Positions 25,401 through 36,686 of a DNA stretch of 64,000 nucleotides are shown piece by piece. The notes below the pieces were generated by a model. It was not told the DNA's origin. It did no database searches and saw nothing but the letters and a program-made list of their open reading frames with translations. Position 1 is the stretch's first letter, and every line of letters starts with the position of its first letter. A program made the position numbers and the translations under genes. This stretch comes from Desmodesmus armatus (taxonomy: Eukaryota > Chlorophyta > Chlorophyceae > Sphaeropleales > Scenedesmaceae), in NCBI GenBank assembly GCA_007449985.2, contig VIIQ02000043.1, positions 204,001 to 268,000 on the forward strand, written 5' to 3'.

Positions 25401-26663
25401 CTTTGTCGTGTTATTCGGCAGCTCCACCAGCTGGTAGTTTTCCGCCTCATTGCACATAGTGCATGTCCAGTCATCCACCTGACTTGTGTACCTCCCATGA
25501 AACCCATGTGGCCCCCTGTACCCATGCTGGCCCCATCCGCCATGCTGGTAGTCGGATGTAGGGTGATAGTCCTGACCAGTAGTGCCTGCGTAGTGCCCTG
25601 GCCCGCTGGTCCCTGTGTAATGCTCTGGACTGCTGCCTGCGTACTGCTGCCCTTGACCGTACCCGCCATCCTGCCCTTGACCATACCCAGGATACTGCTT
25701 TCCCGCCCCTCCATACTGGTCCTGCCCGTATCCTGTGTACTGCTTGCCTGCTGCTCCATACTGTTCCTGCCCGTAGCCTGTGTACTGCTTGCCTGGTGTC
25801 CCATACTGACCCTGACCGTACCCAGGATACTGCTTTCCCACCCCTCCATACTGGCCCTGCCCGTAACCTGCGTACTGCTTCCCTGCTGCTCCATACTGGC
25901 CAGGACTTCCAGCTGCGTACTGGCCGTGACCATACCCAGCATACTGCTGCCCTGGGTGCTTGCTGAGGCTATTTCCTGCATGCTGGTTTGCTCCATAATT
26001 GACATAACTGCCTGCATTCTGACCCTGACCGTGCCCATACCCCACTTTTGGGTGCTGTCCGTACCCTGGGTTTGGTTGCTGGCCGTACCCTGCATACTGG
26101 CCGGGTTTAGATCCTGCATACTGGCCTGGCTGGGGTCCAGGGTATGGCTTTGGAGCGTAGCCAGCGTATGGCTTGGGGGCTGGGGCCTGGTCGTATCCTG
26201 TGTACTGGTTATGGCCAGACGGGACGTAGACATCCTTACCATACACCCCCTGTGTGGACGCTGCTTGAGGTGCTGGCTCAGATAGCACAGTATCAGGCCC
26301 AGCTACAAGCACGCTGGCTTTCTGGTTCGTGCTGTCAGCACTTGCAGCAGCAAGGTCTGGCTCTGTAGCTGCAGCTGCTAGTGTGGCTGCTGCAGCTGCT
26401 GCTTGCACTGCTGTGGGAGCTTCTGGGGTGGTGCTGAGTTCCACGCGTGGGGCAGACATCATATGGTCTTCCTTGATTACGCGTAGCAGCTGACATTCCT
26501 GGCACCCGCTGCCCACATAGTGAGAGCACTCCGCTGCTGCGTCATGTGCTGTCTGGGCTGCTGCAGTGACAGCTGCTGTGAGTGGGGTGTTGGCTGCTGC
26601 TGCTGCTGCTGCTAAAGCCACTCCAATACCCAGCAGCAGCAGGAGCTGCTGAAAGGACCTCAT
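22452..26663 (-). CDS. secreted modular protein with Tyr/Gly/Gln repeats (gene C)
   Basis: Five exons (minus): 26663-25397, 25048-24644, 24346-24318 (29-base microexon), 23982-23412, 23058-22452; phases agree, about 959 residues. The ATG at 26663 gives MRSFQQLLLLLGIGVALAAA, a signal peptide. Order: Cys segment (CSHYVGSGCQEC); a long linker of about 200 residues made of repeats around GYGQGQYG and KQYPGYG; WTCTMC module; VPFLPGSNLELVW Cys module ending in CPGQCVEC; short Pro/Ser stalk; YCCGG-C-TPVPEPP; trypsin-like half keeping the His (LTAEHC); C-terminal half with PYDQGIVFMEE and NGDACC. GDSGGP is absent. The last exon lacks one C near 23045 (AACCCC then AG, where the paralogues need CAG), which shifts the frame early in the exon. 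Likely a secreted wall or matrix protein (inference). Confidence 0.68.
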
Positions 26664-27515
26664 ACGTATGTATTAGGTTGATGCGACTCTTTCACTGGTA
26701 GTTCTACGGCTGAAGGCTACAGAGTTGGTGACATGACAGTACTGCTCTCTAGGGGTGCTGTCAGCGTAGTAGCCCCGGCAGCCTATCGTTTTGGAACTGA
26801 ACGATATACCCGATAGTATACACGAGAGAATTTTCAAGAGAGAATAAGTGCAGCACTTCGGGCGCTCCGAAGCAAATGATATGGAGGGAAAGCCCGTGTG
26901 GGCGTGCTGGCCGTGATTTCAACCAATCTAGAAGTCTGGACGTCGTTTGAACACGATACTCATATAATAAATGTATGCAGAAAAGTGGTAGGCCAAACTG
27001 CTGGCTTCAGCTGATATGATGACGAGGGTGGGCGAGTCGACGCTGTGCAGCCGTTGTGTTTTCTCAAGAAACGACAGATTGGTACCATCAGCAGAGTGGC
27101 GCTGATGGATATTGGTCCTGTGCATACATGCTCCTCACCAACACTGATGAAACTGCACAGTAACTAGCTGCCCAGGGATTGACGCCGGCAGAGACAGCTG
27201 CTGCCCAAACAAAAACACAAAGAGACAGGCACTACGTGTCACACCCTCCTGTTCTGCACCAATCGCGACTGACGACCTGGCAACAAGCTAGTAGCTGAAC
27301 GTCCTTAGCTGAGTTGGCTGCTGCGAACCCTGCTGCCCAACAACTGCACTGTCCAAACTGAACTGTACTGAAGTGTACAGCACTGCACTGCTCTGAACTG
27401 CACTGGTCTGGACTGTGCTGTAGAGCATCCTAGGGCTCTCCAAGGTCATGACTAATACTGCATCTGACAGTCTGCCAGCAAGCAGGCCTGCTACTTTTTA
27501 GCTGTTCCCTAGGAC
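26664..27515. other. intergenic; 5' flank of gene C and 3' flank of the PPTase gene
   Basis: Nothing coding is recognisable. It is the only candidate promoter region for gene C. From about 26780 to 26990 it is richer in A and T than the surroundings. Confidence 0.4.
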
Positions 27516-29857
27516 TCAGTCGTCTGCAGCCAGCTGGTAGCGCCCCAGCACTTCGTCGGGCAGCACATCCTCAACATCCAGCAAGTCAAACATGGGGCTT
27601 GGTGCATCCAAGTGCTGCTGCAGCTGGAGCCCTGACAGATGGGGCTCCCGCATCGTTGACTTGAACACCTGCAGACCGGCAGCATGACACGGCATGCTGT
27701 GTGACAGACTAACCACCGCGGAAGATAACAACTAATGAGGTCCACCTGGCCCTCACCCTGGTGGACCATGCCATTGTTGTTTGGCAAAAATGTCCATGTT
27801 ACATACTCCCCCAAAATACACAGTATTAGCAACATGGCATGACAGTGACGATGTCTGGTGCTTGCCGGCCTACGCACCTACTGCTGACGTACACGGATGC
27901 TGCTGGTGACTTCATTCCGTGACCTGGCGCTGTAATTATGTACAATTTGAAGCGGCATCCTGTGCAGTAACTAGCACAGTAAGACACCCCTGAAGGCCTG
28001 CTATATGCCAACGTTCCCGGTGGTTGAAACAGCACCCCACACGTCAGATGACGCTGAGCAACGGTGACAGAGCTCACAATCAATGCTGTCAGCGGCACAT
28101 TAGCGGTAGATGCAAAGTGCAGCAGTGAGCACCACAAACAGCCACACATGTGGAAGAATGGTGTCAGCACTGCTGCTGCAGTGCTGCTGCAGTGCGGCTG
28201 CAGTGCTGCTGCAAGGATACTTGGAAACTAAGATTCAGGATGCAGAACCTGCCAGCACAAGACCACACCCCCTGTGCTGTTGCCTTGCACCCTCACATGT
28301 CTCCCCAGACAGGCTCTGCGTCAAGGCAGCCTTTCTTCACCAAACACCCACTGGTAGTACCCACCCAAGCCACTGGCATATGCCTCACTCACCCCAAACG
28401 CATCAACCGCTGCTGCCGGTGGCCCCCGCACCACCGCCACCCAGTGCCGGTTTGGCAGCTGCTGTAGGAAAGCCCGCCAGTTCCCACTCTCCTGTGGCTG
28501 CCCCACCAATGTCAGCCTTGCTGGCTGGACGGGCTGCCTAGCCCAATCCTGATTGGTGGCTTGGGGGAGGGTGACTTTCACATGACTCAGCTCAAAGGCG
28601 ATGCCGTCGCCGCGGGCCTTGATGAATGCCTGCGGCGTGAAACAGCGTGAATCTTTGTGCTGGTTGCAGCTTTGATAGTACGGTGTTGTGGTGTGCTGTG
28701 GTAGGACGGTGGTGTGAAGCAGCACAGGGGTGGGATGTAGCAGCACAGAAGGACCTGGCGCCGGTTGCTAGCTGCCCCTATGATGGCAAGCCCGTGCTGT
28801 GGATGCACACCACCGAGAGTGCGCCCTGCGGAAGCACCCTGCTGCATGCGTGACTGCATGTGAGACTGCCTGACCACTGTTGTGTCGTGCTTGCACACAA
28901 ACTGCTGTGTGCTGCGTGCGCACCTCTTTGCAGCTCCAGATAGCTTGGAATGCTGACTCCATGGCTGCCTCATCACCTGCAAAGGACTGAATCAGCTGCC
29001 ACTGCAGATCAAGAGGACAAGCAGGGCAGGCGGGACACAGTCAGCACACACCCAGAACTACAGCAGATATGGTGTCATGGCTGAAAGCTCTGACATACCG
29101 GTGCTGCTGTACCCTCTACAGCAGGACAGCTGTGCAGCATAGCAGCACAGCTGCTGCTGCTAGTGCTGAGGTGGAACCAATGAGGGCGTGGGCTGCGCTT
29201 GCAAGCAACAGCAGCTGCCGGCGCACCTCTGACTCAACCAATTGGGCCCGCATCAGGTTGAGTGTATCCAGCAGCGGCTTGTGTCCAAAGCGTAGCTGGT
29301 GGGGAGCTGCCACATCGATACCACACAGACAGTAGCCCTCGCACGCCAGCACTACGTAGTCACCCTGAGATCTGGAACAATCGTGTTGAGGAAGCGCATA
29401 TGGGCAGCTTACAGAAAGCTGAAAGCTGCACGGCACTTTGTAGAGTCACAGCATCTTGGGACAGCTGACAGCAGCACGCTGCATTCCGGATGACAGCAGC
29501 AGATGCATGCCCTTAGGCAGAAGGGGCCCTTGCAGGCAGAAGGGGGGATGTGCGCAGACTTACTTCATGAGAAACGTTGAAGTTGAAGTTTGGTGCATCC
29601 TTCCTGCGCTTGCTGCCCGCATAGAAAGGCTTGCTGCCCTTGGTACGCTGCAGATCTATCTGCTGCCAGTCCTCCCCAAGCAAACGAGAGACACACGCTC
29701 TCTGCAGGACTTGTGAGACCACTGCACGTTTCTGATCCTCCTTCAGACGATACTTCAGGCATCGGTCTTGTGCTTCCTGCGGAAGGCAGCTGAGCACAAG
29801 TTCCCACTGGCTTGCTGTTGGTTTCCAGACTGTAACGTTGACAGCCCATCTAAGCAT
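27516..29857 (-). CDS. 4'-phosphopantetheinyl transferase, AASDHPPT/Sfp type
   Basis: Five exons (minus): 29857-29564, 29364-29227, 29001-28924, 28629-28393, 27668-27516, all GT-AG and all joining in phase 0, giving 299 residues (the animal enzyme is about 309). The enzyme transfers the phosphopantetheine arm of CoA to a conserved Ser of carrier proteins (fatty-acid ACP, PKS or NRPS carriers, aminoadipate reductase). Seen: an N-terminal RWAVNV start typical of the AASDHPPT branch; NFNVSHEGDYVVLA across exons 1-2; the metal-binding CGIDVA; and W-x-x-KEAFIKARGDG across exons 3-4, the family signature, with the Asp and Glu ligands present. No transit peptide is obvious from this ATG, so it is probably cytosolic. 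The start is supported by alignment of the first residues to the family. No defects seen. Confidence 0.93.
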
Positions 29858-31385
29858 GATGAAGTGGCGTCTAAACAATACTGCTGAGCAGAGCATTACC
29901 ACAAACATCGCGCTTCATCGCGTTTCGGCCCATCCAAGGTTTGTCATCAATGTTGTTATGAGGGCCCTCCAAACTTCTTTACTTTGTTTCTTATCAGTTT
30001 TTTAGGCTGTAAATGGGACAACTACCTACTGTGGCTCTTTCCTTCCGTGATTTGCCCATCTGAATTGATCTGGATCGTCTGCCGGTGCAACATTTGGTCA
30101 GACAGACTTGTGCTTGGACTCCAACGACCAAATGAATGCATAGCCTGAATTATCTCTGTCCTGAGAATTCACTGCAGCTTGCATGGAGAGCTTTACAACC
30201 TTGCAAGCCAAGCACTCAAGATTTTGGCTTGCAACTGACAGTTGCAACAGTGGCTTTAGCCAGGACAGCTAGGACAGCTGGGAGCGAAATGGCGACCAAA
30301 TGGAGACACAGGCACACAGCATTTCGCCCTGACCTAAGGCTGTGCTGGGGACGTGTCGGCTGTAACAACACATGGCTAGCGCTGTGTGCTGGAGGCTGCA
30401 CTGCCCTGCAGTGACAGCTCTGCTGGGCGGGAGATGCCATGGCTGTGGTTCACTTGTACACAGCGAAGCCAGCCGCACACACATTGCAAGCTGCCGCGTT
30501 CAACAAGCCCACACAGTGCCCACAACCCAATGCAGTCTCCACTGCCCGCACCACAGCATGCATGCTGTGTGTGTGTGATTTGTTACAAGAGGCCCCGTCA
30601 ATTCGGGACTTAAGCTGCCGACCATTGGCAACCGGGCACACCAATCCATTATGCCCCCCAAAGTAACATAGGCGCCACCAAAACTTCAGTCAGGTTCAGT
30701 GACAGGACAGTGGACACCTATGGGCACAACAAGGGTTTAGCAAGGGGCATGCATGCACATGACATGAAGCAAGCTAAGCACTGTCCATGGGCAAGGCATA
30801 GAGCATGGAATGATGCGGCCTTGTGGAAAGCACATGAACAGGAACTGTCCATGAGAATGAATGAAGGTGTTACACGGGTTTCTCAAGCAACTACGTTGCA
30901 ACTGAACCCAGCCACGGATGGACACAACCAGCACGGAAGGGGGCCGTTCGGACAAACCCCACCATCAAAAGCTCGTCACGCACACTCAGTGTGCTTCCAG
31001 ATTGCGAACACAGAGATATAATACACTGGAAGGACTGAATGGCGCCAACGGCACTGCTTCTCGCACCTGCAGGGTTGCGACAAGAAAGGGCGGACGGAAC
31101 AGAAAACAGCGAACACACAGCTGCGAGCCACAAAACACTCCCACATGTTGCAGTGGGCGCACGTGGGGGCAACTTCACCGACACCACCAGTCGCTGCACT
31201 GTTCACAAGCCAGCAGGATAGAAGTCCATGAGAAAGAATGAATGAATGAAGAGAGAGAGAAAGTACATGCACAGACCACAAGCAAACACTGTATGCAGGC
31301 GACTCGGACCATGCTGAGTATGCTGCCGTAGCATGCACTCAGTGACTGATACTACTATTGTCCTGAGTATGACTCTAAACTGCTC
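29858..31385. other. intergenic; no supported gene
   Basis: It begins with the PPTase 5' flank. Several short open frames exist on both strands but none shows a known motif or a consistent codon bias. A short GAATGAATGAA/GAGAGA stretch is at about 31235-31262. Confidence 0.45.
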
Positions 31386-31556
31386 CCGTAGTAGTGTGGT
31401 CAAGTCGAGATCCTGTCATCAGACAGGTCTTGGGTTCGATCCATGCCCACTGCGAGAGGTGCGGCGGCATCTTCTAGTGCATGGCTCGCTGGCTAGTGCT
31501 GAGGTTGGGACCCTGTCCCCAAAATACTGTACTGTACTGTACTGTACTGTACTGTA
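31386..31556 (+). mobile_element. tRNA-derived SINE with (ACTGT)n tail
   Basis: A pol III B box, GGTTCGATCC, is at 31433-31442. About 30 bases before it is an A-box-like TGTGGTCAAGTCGAG, with a CCTGT/ACAGG stem between them as in an anticodon arm. A short body follows and then six ACTGT units at about 31526-31555. The layout (tRNA head, body, short-repeat tail) is that of algal SINEs. The exact 5' end and the target duplication were not found. Confidence 0.6.
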
Positions 31557-31857
31557 TTACTATGATAAGCTGGGTCAGGCCTGACCTCCCTTCGAGCCTT
31601 GAAGGAGCCAAACCAGGCTCATAGAGGGAAACCACAGACAAGGGGGATAGATCCAACCTCAAACTAGGGGACAAAACCCCGCAACTTGCCCGAAACGCCA
31701 CCCCCAAAACCAAAACCAAGCAATGACTCACACATTCATTCAACAGGCCGTTTAAAAACAACAACACCGTGGCCAACTATTTGCAGCTGCGTGTGAAGGC
31801 TGTACTGACTGCACAGTGGTCCACAGGGCTGCTGCTGTACTGCTGATCAGTCATGAC

Positions 31858-32838
31858 TAAGGATGTTCCTGGGCGTATATTCCAAATCTGTATACTATAA
31901 TTTATACCGTATTTTGCGTATTATGTATATTATACTGCCCAAATCCGTATGGAGAAAAGCCTATCTCAGCAGCCAGGAACATTTTGAAGATTCTGACAAG
32001 GCAGGACTGTTTTTAATGTTGTTTAGTATTTATTTTTGTGCTGTCACACACTTGCAGCCGCCAAGCAAGTGCTGAATTGAGGCACTGGTGTTGCTGTGGC
32101 TGGCGCTCGCGGCTGCGGCGGTGGCGTTTGGTCTTGTGAAACGTTCAGTACAGCAGCCAGACAGCTGGGAAGGGTCAACACGACAACTGCCAACATGAAT
32201 GTTACGTGTAGGCTATGAGCAGCACTTGAAAAGCAGCACTCAACTGGGACCAATGACCTGATGACAGTAACCTGATGCCACTTCCAATCCCTTCCTGCCC
32301 TTCTCTTTCAAAAGAGAATCCCCCTCCACCCTTTCAAACAGCACACTGCAACCAACACAGCACTCACTGCCCCTCCCTTTCCTGCCCTTCCCTTCATCCC
32401 TTTCAAAACAACAAGCAACACCGAGCACACTACAACCTGCTTGCCACACACAGTGTGTCACACTACCACACACCCCTACCATCTCCTTCCCTTCCCTTTA
32501 AGGCCTGGGGCCAGTGGCAATCGTGTGGTGGACAGCGAAATCGAGATCTAACCCCCGTGCAACTTCCGCGGGCCTCTTCCACACGTTTCGAACCAATTGC
32601 AGCAGCCGTTGACTTGAATTGACCGCTGTCCAGGCGTCATTTTGGGGCAGTATACTGGGCACAGTATGGACTGTACGTGCACTATACGCTACTTTATAAG
32701 CGTATCACACGTATAAAGCGTATACAGTATTTATACGCCCTCATACGCGTATAAACGAGGGTCATATACGTTATACGCGTATTTATACAGTATTATATAC
32801 GCCCGTATATAACACGGCTATACGCCCGCACATCCCTA
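31858..32838. mobile_element. hAT-type non-autonomous DNA transposon (981 bp)
   Basis: The ends are TAAGGATGT...GGGCGTATA and TATACGCCC...ACATCCCTA, which are inverted. They are flanked by a perfect 8-bp direct repeat GTCATGAC (31850-31857 and 32839-32846), the hAT target-site signature. The subterminal parts are rich in TATACG/CGTATA motifs (31875-31960 and 32690-32825), as often seen for transposase-binding arrays. No transposase ORF is present. It lies 54 bases beyond the stop codon of the minus-strand MYND gene, so it probably sits in that gene's 3' UTR. Confidence 0.85.
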
Positions 32839-32899
32839 GTCATGACTGTACTTCTCATGCTGGGCTGCACTGCAGCAAGCTGCATTGCCAAAGATGGGC

Positions 32900-34028
32900 T
32901 TACTTTGCGCTGCGGCTGGCTGCTGCTTTCAGCGCCTTGCACACCGACTTGTGCTGGGGCCAGCTCTGTTCCTGGCAGTGGGGGCTGCAGTAGTAGGCTG
33001 TCCTGCACCCACTGCACTTGTGCCCCTTGCCAGACACAATGCTGAGCTCTGTAGCACCCTCCACATTGCTGCAGGAGGGGTTGTTGCAGACCCCCCGCAC
33101 AGCAATGGAGGCCAGAGCCTCCCCCGCTGCCTGCAGCTTCTGTGCCAGGGTGGCAATGCTGCTGCTGCTGCTGCTGCTGTCCTGCTCTGCAGCATACCAT
33201 GCTGCCGATGCCTCCTTGGCTGCATGTGATATCGCCAGTGGGTCATATCCCATATGTTCCAGCTGCTGGGATACATCAGAGATGACTAACCACAGGGCGC
33301 AGGGTTCCAGTAGCTGCATCCCATCTGCCACTGATTCCGGGTCCAGCTGTTTAGTCAATCCCAAGAAGCCAAACAGACTCCCCTCATGCGATTGCCTAGG
33401 GGGAGGTGGGCTTCGCTGCAGGCATTGGGCCTCCACAAGGCAGCAGCGGCCTAGCAGCACCAAGCTCGGCAGGGCGGATGACACATCATCAGCCGACAAC
33501 TGCACTGCCGACCGTGGGATGGCAGCATCACCGGCACGAGCTGAGGCTTCCAGCAGCTGTATCTGCATCTTCAAGGGTGTGGGGCACCATGCGAGGAGAG
33601 CAGTAGTGCATGTGACAGCCATGGGGTGCTCCTCCAGCCCCTGGCTCCACACGATGCTGGCAAGCTTGTGCAGGCTGAAGAGCAGGCTGTATAGGTGCTG
33701 CCGCTCTGGGCTGCCAGGTGCTGTGCTGAATGTAGCCTTGACAAGGCGGTGAGATGGCATCAGCATGGAAGATATCTCGTGCACTGCAAAGCTGGGGCTT
33801 GCTGACAACCACCATAGGGGGTGCAACCAGGGGCGGCATGATGGGATCTCTGTGGCTGCTGCGCTGCGCACAAAGCAATCCAAAATGCTCAGAACTCCGC
33901 ACAGACGAGTTTGCAGGGCTGGCAGGAAGACATCCGAAGGCAGGCTGCTAGCAGCAGCAGCAGCAGTGGCAGCAGCAGCAGCAGTGGCTACCTTCTCTTC
34001 CGCTGCACCATTGGTGGCTGCAGTAGCC

Positions 34029-34062
<34 letters not shown>

Positions 34063-34373
34063 TGCTGCTGCTAGCATCTCGGGAAGATGCTGCTGCTGCC
34101 GTTCCTGCTTCTTCTACTGCTGATGCCTGGCTGGGCGCCAGCTGCACCAGTGCCACCAGCAGCCGGGTGACACTGCCACAGACCTTCATGCACATAATCT
34201 GGTTCCTGTCAGGGCCTGCTGCCGCAGCGGCTGCCGCCACCGCTGCATCCGTGTCGACCTGCATGCTGGCTTTCAGCAGTTTCTTGACCCGTGCTGCAAT
34301 CACCAGCAGCTTTGGCAGCACCTCGGTGACAAGCTGAGCTGCAGGGAGCTGTAGTGGTCGCATGTTGCCCTGC

Positions 34374-34407
<34 letters not shown>

Positions 34408-34928
34408 AGAGCTTGCAGACGTCTAGGGACAGCTTGCTGCTGTAGGCTGAGGTGGCACAAGCCCACAGGAACTTGGTACCGTTGGGAAGCTGGGCCGGAT
34501 GGTGCAGCAGCAATGCCGGCAGCAGCATGAGCACCCTGCCCTGCTGCACCCTCAGCTGCTGGTGCTGCTCATGTGGCGCATGCTTCTCCCAGAACGCCTG
34601 CACACCGGAGTAGGCTGTGCACAACAACACCAAAGCATTGCGGAGATCACCAGCAGCAGCAGGAGGTCCGATCCTGCAGCCAGCTGAGCTGCCGTGGTCA
34701 GCAGCTGCCCACAGCACCACCCTGCTGTCCACCCCCAGCAGCTCGAACAGCTGCTGCTGGCATGGCGTGAGGCTAGCCTGCATCTCACACGCACGGTGCC
34801 AGCTCGCAGCTGCAAGCTCGCTGTGCTGCTGCTGGTGGTGCCCTGAACCAGTGGTTCGCGCATCACGGTTGGGGCTTGGGACGACTGTGGCACTGGCAGT
34901 GGGTCTGCGGCTGCTGGTGGTGTTCCTC

Positions 34929-34965
<37 letters not shown>

Positions 34966-36292
34966 ACTGGGCTCCCCGGCTGCTGCTGCCAGCAGTGCTG
35001 CTGCTGGAGGGCGCTGCTGATGCTTGCTGCCGCTGTTCCAGCTCCAGCGCACCAAACACTGTGATGCCTGTTGCTAGTGCCAAGCTGGGGACGTAGTGGG
35101 GAGACAGGTACAGGGAGGCAGCCTGCGGCATGCTGGCCAGCATATCAGCTTCAGTCCTGTGATAATCCTGCATTCCAAGTGTAGCGATGAACGTGGGTAG
35201 GGCTGTCGCACGCGATGCTTCCTGCATCATCTCAAGCAGGTCGGCAGCATTGCACGGCAGCGGTGCGGATGCAATGTCCGCTTGCTCTGGCTGCGGCCCA
35301 CTTTGCTGTGACTGCTGCATGACCGTGCTGACGTACTGCATGGCTGTGTGCACCAAGCGCGCCAGTGCAGGCGCGCTGTGGGCGTAGGTGTGCAGGGATG
35401 CGTGCACAGCCGGCAGCAGCCTGTGCAGCATGTGATGGATATGCAGCAGGTGCTGCACATGGGTGGTGAGGGACTCTTCTGGCAGACCAAGGTAAGAGAT
35501 GCTGCCGCTGGCATGTCCAATGTGACTGCTGCTGCTGCTGGTGCTGCTGGGCGCTGGAGGTGTGCTGGGCTGCATGCGCGCAGCAAGTGCGTCTGCTGCT
35601 GCGTCCAGCAGCACAGGCAGGCGCTGCAAGAGCCCTGACTGGTAAACCTGGGCCAGCATTGCTTCCGCGAAGTGGTTGCTGTCTGTGTACTCCTGGGGAA
35701 GGTCAAGTTCGCTATCAGCCTTGTTCAAGAAGGTGCTCAGGAAGGAGGCAGCAGCACAGGCATGGTGCCCAGAGAAAGCGGGCTCGTGCTGCTGCTGCTG
35801 CTGCTGCTGCATTGCTGAAGGCCTGCCGGCAAGGCTCCTGCAGATCCTCAGCAGTATCTGCAGGGCAGCATGGTGGCCACATGATTCCTTCAGTACAAGA
35901 TAGTTGTCGGCATAGAGCACTTACAGCAGCAGCTAGTGTGAGACCTGTTGGTGATGGCAGCAATGGACGCGCTTCCATGATGCATGCAACGGCCGTTGCG
36001 TGCGATGCCTGTGCCTGATGCATGCTGCCTTATTTCGAGGATAGTGCTGATCCCGAAGCATGCACAACCCAACACGTGCTTTGGGTTCCTGGTGGCAACC
36101 AGGGTGTGCGCACCTGCTCCTGCAGCACCAGGCGCTTCCAAAGTTTCTGTGGCAGAGGGGGCTGGTTACAAAGGCGGAGTAGCCTCGGATTGAACGATGC
36201 AAGCACATCATCAAGAAAATGCTGCTGGGGGAGTTTCAGCAGCGCGTCGAGGTCGCGCACGCTGCCCAGCCAATCTGTCACCGGATCGGCAT
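32900..36292 (-). CDS. large MYND zinc-finger protein, paralogue 1
   Basis: Two exons (minus): about 36292-36114 and 35857-32900. Together they give about 1040 residues; exon 2 is one open frame of 985 codons. Exon 1 carries the family N-terminus (DWLGSVRDLDALL...WKRLVLQEQ). The splice gives EQ followed by ILLRICRSLAGRPS. The middle is helical with Ala, Ser and poly-Gln runs and conserved blocks QSGLLQRLPVLLDAAADA, SLHTYAHSAPALARLVHTAMQY and LTPCQQQLFELLGVDSRVVLW. The C-terminus is a MYND finger: CNNPSC, CSGC, YYCSPHCQEQSWPQHKSVC, with all ligands. MYND fingers bind proline-rich peptides; what this family does is not known to me. The matching ATG of paralogue 2 is present here at 36292, but one base seems to be missing soon after it, so the ATG frame stops after four codons. 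Confidence 0.75.
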
Positions 36293-36686
36293 GTCAGCAA
36301 GCTGCGGCAGAACCTGATGTACAGACCTCAGAATAGCAGTTCGTAAACCGGTGCTTGCACAACGTTCAGAGCGCATCGCAACATCTGTGATCAGACAGTT
36401 GTTCACTCATCGCCTTGGAGTAACTAACGCCAACTCGAGCACCACCTCGGAGACCATTACAGTCAGGTTTTTAGGCACCATATCAACATCTACGACCGCC
36501 TGGAGGCCCGTCAACATGCCCGACCCACTGCAGACTGGCTGTTCTCGAGGGCCGCCGCCACTCGTCGGTCCAAGGTGATGAGTCACGCTCGCGTAAGCAA
36601 GTGTTAGATACGGCCCTATCCAAAGTGCTTGAATCACACCATCACAAGTGCTTTGTGCTGGTGGAACCTTCCGCAGCAATCTCAGC
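36293..36686. other. short divergent intergenic region
   Basis: About 390 bases lie between the 5' ends of MYND paralogues 1 (minus) and 2 (plus), so it may act as a two-way promoter. No clear element seen. Confidence 0.4.

Noticed and set aside
30136..31241. Several 70-110-codon open frames between PPTase and the SINE
   Set aside because: No motif, no splice logic and overlapping frames on both strands; best taken as chance.
32520..32640. A second tRNA-like SINE head on the minus strand (GGTTCGAAAC)
   Set aside because: Only a partial B box; no convincing A box or tail, and it lies inside the hAT element.
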